Origin: Sipunculus nudus
Taxonomy: Eukaryota > Annelida > Sipuncula > Golfingiida > Sipunculidae
DNA: 64,000 bases
Reading direction: 5' to 3'
Assembly: GCA_026874595.1 (NCBI GenBank)
Contig: CM049314.1
Span: 71,190,300 to 71,254,299 of the forward strand
A program made the position numbers and the translations under genes. Positions 14,601 through 26,600 of the stretch are shown here, piece after piece (position 1 is the stretch's first letter; each line of letters opens with the position of its first letter). The notes under the pieces are model-generated. The model was not told where the DNA came from and did not search any database. It saw only the letters and a list, made by a program, of their open reading frames with translations.

Positions 14601-17600
14601 TAAGCCTGGTCAGTAAAGTGCATCAAACTCGAGAAGTTTGATGTATTAGACTGATATTTTGACTTGTCTATGTGTCTTTGATGGCTTTCTCGTTCACAAG
14701 ACAGGTGTCACCACCTACACTGACTTTTGCACAGTGTATGTGCCTGCTTATTTCTCCACAGGGATTTGATGTATAAGCCTGAAATTGGGCAAATTATACA
14801 TATCATAAAGCTTTGTTGTATACAAGACTGGTGGCGCAACCTACAATAATTTTTGCAAAGTGTATGTAAGGGATGCAGGATCGAGCAAGAAGCCATTTGT
14901 TAAGAATATCAGTTTATTAACAGAGAGTCTGATGCAAATTACAGTCACAGATGCTCAAATCTGTACTGGTTCATAAAATAAGCAAAGAAAAGTAAAAAGG
15001 GTGGTTGACCTCCAAGGCCCAACTGTCTGCAATGACACAAATAATGGAAATCCTTTGTATGCATGCTCATACACCATGCAGTATGTAAACAACTATCTTT
15101 ATCCGTATTATCACTGAATAGTGGTATCAGTTATGACAATAAGTCAAACTAATCAGATCAAGTGCATACACTGAACTTATCATATATGCAATAGTAACTG
15201 TAAACTGTCATTAATCATCATACTGGTTTCTAAAAAAATACATAAAACAAATGAATAATAAATATTGACTCATAGTCTCAAAGTTTCCTCTCTCACTAGT
15301 TCAAGTTAGATCTGTACATCTTAGTGCCAATCATGACATGTCACACAACTGTGTGTTATATCAGTCTAAATCCTAACACTAATAGTTTTAATCTTCTTCT
15401 CTCATCACAAAACAGTAATAAAAACAAGGTTCATATACATCAATAACTCAACTATCATGTGATCTCTATCATAGTTAATCTTCTGACTATATATATGACA
15501 TAAGGCACCCCATAAAACATTAAGAAAATAACAAAGGAAATATTATACTTCTGTACTGTATCATTTCAGCTCAAAAACATATTAGCAATGAAAACATTAA
15601 TGGTATTCATATCAAACAGTATTAATGAAAATATCATTATATTATTATGGTAATAAATGAAAATAGTTTACAGTATCAGCCATTATCTCAATATCAATTT
15701 TAAATAGGCCTCAATATTAACACATAGTATACAACAGATGCATGCCATCTATCTTAAATAGTATGGTCAATCTGAGGAAAACTAAGTTTCAGGTGAGCTG
15801 GTTACAGAATACATCTGTCCAACTTGGGTTCTATCTCATTAAAAGAACATAAAAACACAAGATATATCTCACACATGTCCAGCTGTCTGTTCTCTAAAAA
15901 AAAGTCACATCAGTTTATATTAACGTCAATTCACTTGCAATGTGTTTTAATAACAGACTGAACCAATCTTGTTCCGTGCTAGTAGATATAGGTCTATTCC
16001 CATAATGAACTACATTTACATAAGGTTAGACTTTCAATACAGCATTAAATAATAACACAAGTCCTATGCCCGCACTAAAAAACGACATAACATGTGCTTT
16101 ATACATATTTAGACGTCTCACTAAAACTCTTAAGTGGAACCAAAACATCCGGCTGTCTAGGGCATGCACACTGACACCGCGGTAACCAAATCAGTTTTAA
16201 GCTTTTACATGCGTGAGAATTATAAAATGAACAATGACACTCACTGAAAAGTATGTCAAAGTATTCTACTCACAATTATTTACATCTAGCCTTGGCCCTG
16301 TCCTCTGTAAAGGCTTCACTATCAGTTCCTGGCCCAATTTTGTCCAACCATTCTTCTACCGCTGATTCACAATGTCGGCCAGCCTTATGCCTTCTTACAA
16401 CGCATGCCGTAAAGTATGCACACAAAAAAAAAAGTTTAAACCCTGACACCAGGTGGCGCTCTAAACAGGTGTGTCAACACTATCACATGTATGTACCTGC
16501 TTATTTCTCAGGCGGGGATATCAGCCTGAAATTGGGCATTTATATACATCTCTGATACCTTCGTCTTATACAAGACATGAAGGCCTACTTAAAAAGTAAA
16601 GGCCCAGCATTGAAGCATTATACCTGTTGTATGAACCATTACACAGGTTGGCATTAGGCCTGTAGGCCTTGTTAGTTTTTTTTTTTTGGGGGGGGGGGGC
16701 ACATGATTTATGCCTAAGGAAGTAGATTTGCAACCTTTGCATATCTTTTATATAGCTGCCTTAAGGCCAAGGAAACTGGGTAATAATAATTTTTTAATCC
16801 ATCTTTTGCTGCCTCTATTTGACAGGTCCTGGCCAGTTTGTGATACAGACATCCACCAACATCTACTGGGGACAAGAAAGTTTCTCACCACAAGCTGCTC
16901 AGGTAAAAATTTGCTATGTTTCTGTCTTAAACCTGTCCTCTGACATCCTTCATTCATTCATAATTTTCTTTTAGCTTTTTTTAATTGTTGTCAGTATGAT
17001 CATTTCAACTGTATCAATTTCTAGTAAACAATATTGAACTTATGTTCTATTGTTATTGCAGAATAATTAAAATGCATTTTATCAATTAAATGAAGTTTTA
17101 ATGGTTTGACATATAGTTGGCCATTGAGAGTAATGCTTTCAATACTGATTAAAAGAAAAAGTTCCTGTAACTGTGGAATATCTTGATAAATATTAGCAAT
17201 TTAAAAAATGAAATGCAGGTCTAGGATAGATAATTAATTTCTCAGGAAATAATGTTTAATATTCTATGTATTTACAGGTTGACCTTGGTGATGTTGTGTT
17301 GACTAACATGACTTTTGTGACCTTGAGTCCAGATCAAGGTCATTTGTTGTTAAGCAAGGTCACAGAGGAGGCAGAATCAGTAACCATGGCAACTCAAAAG
17401 ATTAATGTGTTCCAGCAGATGAATGGATTCAGTAGTACATCACCTGAATGCCCTGCAAGTAACTATTCTTTATGATAATGTCATTACCTCATAGAAGATA
17501 AATCTAGTTGGGTAAAGATGTACTAACATACAAAGCTGTCACAAAACGCGTGTGATCTAAGAAATAATCCCATTTCCACCCAACATCTTTTGGTGCTCAA

Positions 17601-20600
17601 CTCAGGATAACCCTTTTCATGTTAATATTCTTGCCCCTATGATAAAATTATAAAAGGTCATTGATGGTATACAATCTGTTCTATAGTATCAGCACCTTGT
17701 TGCAAGGGACCATGGGAAAACTGTGTACGTAGATCGTGGAGGAGAGATACATCTGTATAGTACAGTCATCTCACAGCCCTGGACTCAGCCCTCCATTCTT
17801 GTGAGTACAGATCAATTTTTTACTTTATTTTTCACCAGAAGATAAGACAGTGGAATTGTATGATAAATTACAATGACATTGATTACTGATAATGAGTACT
17901 TTGGTATCACTCTAGAAACAATTCTTCAGGGAGTTAAAATTGTCTTAAGGTCTTAGAATCATCTGAACAACTAGGTCATCATTATACCCACTTTGTCACA
18001 AAAAAAAGTGTTATTCAGAATGTAGTTCATCATTATGAAAACTTAGTATTTAAACTGACCTTTCAAACTTATGTGAGGTTTATTATCCTGAGTGAACAAG
18101 CACATTCTTTTATTGCTGATTGGCTGAAAATAAAGCTAAGACTTGATTGACATCTAGTATTTTGACCTGCAGTAGCGGTCTTTCATGCTTATGTGATAAC
18201 AACCATTCTAAATTCAGACAGACCTGTTTGGCGTTCTGGTGATTTAAGACTCAAATCGCTGTGTTAATGTATTTTATCTGTGGGAAAAATTCTACAATGG
18301 CGAGCTTGCCAGGACGTTTGGTGCTTTATGACTCAAATTGTTGTGTTGTTGTGGTTCATCTGTGGGAAAAATCTAACCTCCTGACAAGAGGACACAATTA
18401 TACTTGGCTACTTGCATTTGTTTTAGGCCTACGTAACCAATCCAGCCCTGGTGGATGTGACTTCCCAGTATGAAGATGAAATTATTCATGGTAAAGGAAT
18501 AACACAGCAAACCTTGGTAAGGGCAATCAGTGCTGTGCTTATTATCACTCACAATTATTGTTAAATACTCAGACCCAAAATAATGCTTCTTGTCGTTCCT
18601 TGTTTCAGTTTCAGTCATAATTTCATTCATCTTAGTACAATGATGTTACAAATTTTTATTTCCTAAATCTATGTACAGGTAGTTTCTTTTCCAATCCAGA
18701 TGTTTAAAGCTGCCCAGTGACAATTGAAGATATTTCAGCACATTTGGGCCAATAAAGGGGACAAATTAATGGAGTAACATTACTTTTCCTTCATTATTTC
18801 TGATCATTTCACAATACAATTTTCATATTTCTTATCTTTCAGCTCACCATTGTCCAACACAGGGATACTGATGACAGTATACAGGGGTGAGTGTACAATG
18901 TGGAGATTCAGTTAAAATAGAACAATTTCTAATATTTCAAAAATAGGTTTCCTTGAAATATGATTATTGTTAATTATGGCCAGGTACTTGCTGTTGCTTC
19001 TCAGTGCCAACTGGAGGTCAATTTTGAAACAATAATTTTTTCAAACATATCCTATTGAAAGTAAAATAAATTTTGAATTATAATTCTGTTCATTGTAGTA
19101 TAAATATTACCATGTATCTTTGTATAATAAAGGCCTATATCAGGACAAATTTATAGTGTAATTATAGGTTCCCACTCATGAAAATTTGTGTATTCATAAT
19201 GTTTTCTTCATTGATGGTCTTAGTTCTTTTATATGACCTTTGATGTAATTTGCACATTAGACCTCTGTAACCAGTATGTCAGTCCAGTCTACAAAGTATT
19301 GATCTTTCAGATGTGTGCGTATCATTGTAATTGTTTAACTGTGTAACATTTTTTCACAGTGAAATTTCAGTTTCATATACAGCATTAATCACAGTGCTTT
19401 ATCATAAACTTCAGGGTTTTTGCTATAAAAGTACATAACTGTCCTGAAGGCAGTATCATTTCCAAATTATTAATATATCACAGAAGTTCAAACGTGGTCA
19501 AAAACTATGCATGTTAATTTGTGCAGACCAGACATTTGATTAGCAGTATATTGACACATACAGTGCAGAGATATAAACCAAAGAAATACAACATTTATAA
19601 ATTAACAGTTGATGAATTTGTTTATTAAGTTCCATTTAATATGTTTAAGAACATGTAAGGCCAAAATAAAAAAAGGTATGGTTCTCAGGCACTTTTTTTC
19701 AGAAATCAATGCGGGCGGGTGTTTTTTTTATTTTTAATTTTTTGGTATGTTTAGATAAAAATGACAAATGATCAGGGAAAGCATGATAATAACAGACTTA
19801 TTTTGCTAAACAAGTAAAAGCCCTACATTAAAAAGGAAATTGTATGATTTTATCCCCTTGAAAGAAATGTCCGAGCGGTTGCAGCACAAAATTGGTAGGT
19901 TTCTATTGAAAATCAAAATAAAAATTCTTGATGCAGGGGTTTAAAATTGATGGGGGCGGTGCCTGAGAACCATACCTTTTATTTTTTCTTGCCTAATAAA
20001 AGTTACAATTGGTTTATCCACAGGCAGAGAGGGCATACACTTTTGAAAATGTCTGCAGTAGGAGAGATTCTGCAATGTACAGATCCCCCTGAACAGGTGA
20101 ACTGAATACTATGTAGTCACATGGATTTAGGTCTATAATTGCTTTAATTGTTATAATTGTAGAATGACACACAAAAATTAACAGCATTAATTTTCATGAT
20201 TTTTGTGAGAGATAATTGATTAGACATTTTTTTTTACAAATTTCAAAGGTCTTATCTAAGGGAAAAGCACCAATTCAGAGATTAACTGAAGTGCATATTT
20301 TATACCTACATATTATATATTGTATATCCAAGGAGTTTAAAAATACTATATATGTTGGTTTAAATAACAAAATAGATTTGGATAGTGACTAAAGTTGCTT
20401 TGTTAAATAGCTAGACTTTTTTTATGAGGTCAAAATGAATAGGGCCAGTTCAAAAAATAAATATATGTGTACGCCATTTCTTTAAAAAAATAATTTATTT
20501 GATAAATATGAAAAAAATTATCTTTTGTCATCATAAATATTGTTGGTTGTTTATACAGATAATTAGTGCAGACTCTGGTCCTAGGAGATGTCAACATGTA

Positions 20601-23600
20601 GTAGTTTATCCCACACTCTCTGAAATTTAAAACAAATAAGATTATTACACTATTGTTATGGGAATTTTTAGTAAGAAAAAATCCATTACTATTGCATATG
20701 TAGACAGTTTACATAGCTTCTTCATGGCCTTTCTTCATAGGAGACTTTGTCTCTCTTCAACATTTTCACTCCTTTTATCAACTGATTTTGTTTATAAATA
20801 AATAAAGAAAAAAATGATTCAAACATAAATGATGTGGTTTTTTGTTGTTTTTAAGACTGTCCATGTGGAACTGAATTGTCCTCCAGGAAGAAAAATCAAG
20901 GTCCGGGTGTAAGTGACTGAAAGTTAATTATACACTTACATTTATTCAAGACAGGAAACTTATTGTTCAGGTTAATTATTTGGAAAATCTAGGGAATATA
21001 TTTATATCGTGATATATTAATCTATAATCCAAAATACAGTAAATATTTTGATTTCACCGATCAATCAGCAAATTGTCAAATGAGAAATGTTCCATTATAG
21101 ACAGAACTGCTAACTTGGTTTCCTTTGGACTTCTCAATTTTTTTCCTTTGGACTCCTTACTTAGTTTCCTTTTGCTTTTCCCGTGTAACATTTTCCTGCA
21201 TGTACCTGACCTTAAAAATCAGTGTAAACCTTCACTGCCAGATGTCACTAGTGCCATCATATTTTACATGTTGTATTGAGAAGAGAGATCAGTATTACCT
21301 TTGCCAATGTGTCTTCCTTGTTTTAAGATCTGAATTTATGTACAGGCCACGTCAGGTTGAAGATTGTGATGGTTTCAAAAACTACACATACACCATAAAG
21401 AGGTGAGACAGTTCTCCTGTGTCTGTACCAACCAAAGCATTGGAGCCCCAAACCCTGACCCGGTCATGTCAGTCATAATGACAAATCATATGAACATATT
21501 TCAAAACAACAGATTATGAAGTAAATTTTCACTCTTTTCATTTTCCATTGAAAAATGTTAAAATTTGCATGGATAACAGCCTCATAACAATAAGCTTAAT
21601 TAACAAATGGTATTCAGTTTTATGTTTGATCCTCAAGAGTCTTCTTGGAGAAAAGGGTGACTATTTTTTGCATTTTTTTCTGTGTCATTAGTGAAACCCA
21701 GGCTTTAGTTAAAGGTGCCCAATCACTTACCTTTTAAAAAAGAATTTATATGATTTCTGGCTTCCTCTGTGTATATATTAATGATCAAAGGGTAATTTTG
21801 GTGGGAAAAGTTCTTATAAGGCCTTTAATGAAGGATGTGTGAACTTGTTAATCAACAACATGTTTGTAAACACAGCAATAATGACAAACGGGTAAAGAAC
21901 TGTAACCTTAGGTGGCAGGTTCCATATATGCGGAGGTAGAAAAGTCACTTGTTGCAAAATGCCATTTGCAAAGCTTTGGTTTATCTGACTTGCTGCAAGA
22001 TGCCTTTGTTGAATTTGTTCTGATTATTTTGGCGGGCCCCCACATATTATAAACACGTTGATATAAATAATACAATCAGCCTGTGTGCGGTGATATCCAC
22101 ATTTTCTGGCCTATTTTTATGAAAGCTCCAAGGGAAAACCTTAAGTTTATAAAGGCCAAATAGGTGATTGGGCCCCTTTAAATAGAAAATCTTCACTCTG
22201 TATTTAACATTTTTAATTTCTTGTTTTAAAATGTACTGTACTGAGAAGTGTTTTTACTAACTTTTATTAGCTCAGCTGACTGAAAGTCATCTGAGCTATA
22301 GCGATCACCCTTCGTCCGTCGTCCATCTGGCCGTCCGTTAACAGGGCGCAAATCGTAACCGCTGGACCTGGAATCTTCTCACTTGACATCCAGGGAGGTC
22401 CATGAAAAATCTCCTTAAAACCTGAAATTAGGTCTCTGTTACGCATATCCTTGGAGCTATGGGGCTCCAAAGTACCCCCCAGAATAATGCAAAATTTGAT
22501 AGAAAAGCTCAGGTATCTGAATAACTACTGCATTGATCACCATGATTCTTTGCATGAATATTGATCATTAGATGTTCCATCAGTTCCTGCAAACTGGTGG
22601 TGCCACCTGTATTTTTTTCCAATTTTTACGAATATTTTTTCTTTATTTTTGAGACCTTGAAAGAAGCTGTCATCTGTTAACAGAGCACAAATCGTAACCG
22701 CTTGACCTAGATTCTTCTAACTTGACATCAAGTGAGGTCCATGAAAAGTCTGTGTGAAAACATGTAATTAGGTCTCTGTTACCCATATCCTTCGTAGTAA
22801 GTACCCCTCAGAATAATTAAAAATTTGATAGAAAAGCTCCAGTATCTGAATAAAAAATGCATGATCCCCATGATTCTTTGCAGGCATATTGATCATGGAG
22901 TGTTCCACCTGTATTTTTTTTCAATTTTTTAGGCATTTTTTCTCTATTTATGAGACCTTTGAATGAAGTGGTCATCTGTTAACATGGCACCAACTGTAAC
23001 TGCTGAACCTAGAATTTTCTTACTTCACATCCAGGGAGACTAATGAAAAATCTCCTTGGAAACCTGAAATTAGGTTTCTGTTACCCATATTCTCTGATCT
23101 ATAGGGCTCATAAATACCCCCAAGAATAATTAAAAATTTGATACAAACAAAAGCTCCAGTATCTGAATAACTAATGCCTTGATAGCATTGATTCTTTGGA
23201 TATATATTGATCATGGAGTGTTTCATCAGTTCCTGCAGACTGGTGGCACTCCCTTTATTTTTTCAAATTTTTTCGCATTTTTTTTCTATTTATGTGACCT
23301 TCAAATGAAGTTGTCATCTGTCCAAAAGCCCACTGAAACCCATTTCTAAGGACTCTTCACAAAATTCATGATTTGTTTGCACTCTGGCAGTCATTTTGCT
23401 CATTGTTCAACATTCCTCGAATTCAGCTGAGTGTCGTGGCCCATGGGCCACTTGTTTTATTGCAGTGAAGTCTACAACCCTAATTTTCTGCTGTCTCATG
23501 GTGATGAGATCACGTGGCCTGACCTGGAAATCTCTTACGATTATCAAAGATATGGCTGCCCCATAGAGGCCTACAAGCTGGATGGATCATTCAAGATTGA

Positions 23601-26600
23601 ACTTGATCTGTATGTAGCATATTTGTTACCACATTTTCTTTCTCTCATTGTTTCCTGATGAAAAAATGATTAATATGTTTATATTTTACAAGTAGCATTC
23701 GCATTAATTAATTAACTGATTAATAGGTAGACTTTTATAAATGATGCTTTTTCACAAAATACCTGGCAGATTCTGTTGTATTCAGTCAAATAATCTCAAG
23801 ATTAATAAACCTTAAAATGTTAAATCTGCGCAAAGTATTCAAGTACTTTGAACTTGTATAAAATAGTTAATATTTTTTGGTCTTTGTGAAGATTCAGTAC
23901 TTTAATTCGAATAATGAACTGGATTTTTCTTTCAATTTTAAATAAGGAAATTGAAAACCTGAAATCTTCACACAAGAAAATTCTCAAATTACAAGATCAT
24001 GAGAGAATGCAACTTACTACTTCATGATAAATATTATGTTATGCCTTTAAATAAAAATTTTTTAGGTGATTCATTAAATGCCTATAGGCAAGGCTGTCTC
24101 TCCGTGACAAAGGGGCCTTGCTCACAGTCTTTCCTGTGGGATGACTTTTTTTATTTGAGGATTGACTGGCCTTGGATAATACCTAGGATACATTCACTCA
24201 CTGAAAGGTAGCAAACTTCCATTATGTTTACCTTCACCAACCACAGAGATCTCCCCCCCCCCCCCCCCCCCTCTCTACTTCCAAAACCAGAGTTAGAGTA
24301 GTTAGAGTTACCTCAACACTAGGGTTGAAACAAGTTGGACTCAAGTACTCAATAGGCATAAACTGACTTAGATTTGAGTCCCCATGTCAGACATGAGTAC
24401 CCAATTGCATGGCAACATGGTAAAGATATATATAGACATCTGTTTACCAATGCAAAATATTTATAAATTTTATTTTATGTAACTTTCTTCTAACAAAAGG
24501 AATAGATGTGAATAGAATTGAAATCTATACATCAAAGTATATAACTTATAAATCTAAGTTCCTTCAAAATAGCCATAAATTATGTATAAATTGACAAGCA
24601 GATGTTTAAAGACCTACTGAAAACAATGAATTCAATACAAAGACTGCATGTAAGTTTACATCAGTACTGAGACATGTATGTACACACAATTACTCAAGTC
24701 CTAATTTTGGTTTCAAGTATTCAGAAATAATTACCCAGACTTGAGTATTCTTTCAAACCCGAATCCACACAAAAAGAAATGTTGACCAACATTGAAATAG
24801 TTATTTACTAATATTTGTTATTCTTTTAACTTTTATATGTTCAGGTATGATGGTGATGAATTGGTTGGCCCCCTAAATGCAGACTTTGTGGTGTATGAGG
24901 TCAACGGTATTCATGAATATGGATACGGTGTCAAGGTGAAGGATGCAGGTTGTCTTGGTAACAGCCAATCATGGATCAACATGATGCTTAAGCTGCCAGA
25001 AGGCCAAAGAGATCCCAACAAAGCATGGACTAAGCATGTAATTAACATTACATTTGCATGATATTGACATAAATTATCATCAACACATTTTACATATTTT
25101 TTTATAAATTTGTAAATCTTTGGAACTGAGGAGACAAGCATTAATTATTCATAATAGATAACATGCAAGGTGATGTACTTCTATATCCTTCAAGTAATGT
25201 AATTTGAAAATTATAATGATCAAAAGTGATTAAATCAAGACAATATACAGTAAGAATTATTTTTTTCACCCCTTTTTGTCTCAGTTCATAATAGAATCAG
25301 ACATAACTTTCTCATGTAAACACTGATGAAACAGATCTTATCTACAAATTAAATCAATTGATGATTTCTTTTGGAAAATATAAAAGGACATTTCTTTTGT
25401 TATACAGAATGGGTATCCTTTTTCCTTTTAAATGTTTAAAAACAATCTCTGGTCATTTAAAATTGTAGTAGAAGGTTTTCAAAACTAGCTAGATATGTAG
25501 TCTGTGCCTACATGTAAACCTCCACCAGGAGGCAAATCAAACTTTCTTGTGTTTTACAGAGAATACCGTGGTTGGCTTCTTGTTTGTGAGGGTTTCAGAT
25601 CTGTGATATATTTTAAAACTGTCATGAATAAGACAGCCATCTACACAAAGAAACAATCATTTTTCACATTGGCATCTTATATACATTATCTACACTTGTA
25701 GCATTGCAAAATAACATTTTGATATTACAGTGAAACTTTGAAATTACAACCACAAATGGGACCTTGATAAAGTGGTCACATTTTCGATGTGGTCTTCTAA
25801 GCGAGGTCTGATATATAGAGCATAACAGAATTTGGACCGTGATAAAGTAATTGTTATTTTGAGGTGGTCGCTAGATCAAGGTCGTCTTTAGGCAAGATTT
25901 TACTGTAAAAATATTAACATTAATATTTTATATTATCCATATGTTAATGATTGCTGTTATGAATGCTTTTACTTTATCTGTCTATTATGAACAAGTTTTT
26001 TGATGCCTTCATTGTGTCCTGGTCCTTCTCAAATTGTACTTTAAGCCTCTTAAAAATTTAAGATTTCTCAGCAGTATTTCATGTATTATCCTGAAATTGG
26101 ATTAACTAACTGAGCTTTGATATGCCCGACATTTTCTTGCCCATCATTGATGCACACTAATCAGCTGAGCATCCTGACTGGTTGGTCACTTGTATATTTT
26201 AGACATATAAACCATGCCAAGGACACAATGAGACCGGGGCATATGCTGCTTCCCCCAAGGATGATTATCAGATCCTGAACCCTGGGAGGTCAGACATCAT
26301 AACGTGGGGAAAGCAAGCTGGGCTCTTAACCTTCAAGGTTATAGTTGTGGATAAAAGTGCCAGGTTAGTAAACCTCCAGCTTTAGTGGTGGTCATAACTC
26401 TTTCTCAGGCACCACTTGCATCAAATTTTCAGTTAAAATTTACAGATTTTGAATTAAAAGAAGCTTGGACATTTCTCTGCAAGATCATAAAATTTTGACT
26501 TTTTGTTATGCGTTGTTTTACCAGGTTAATGAAAAAATTCTTGTTTTTATTATGTTGTTCCCTGATCATAGAAATTTTTCTCTAAAATTTTTCATATTCA

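Noticed and set aside
14869-16487. Solo LTR with TG...CA ends
   Set aside because: TG...CA boundaries can be chosen inside the block, but they do not coincide with the matching 8-bp duplication, so the LTR label is not supported.
17455-17686. Hidden micro-exon between CATSPERD exons 11 and 12
   Set aside because: No short AG..GT segment in the interval restores frame convincingly. A GC donor explains the junction without it.
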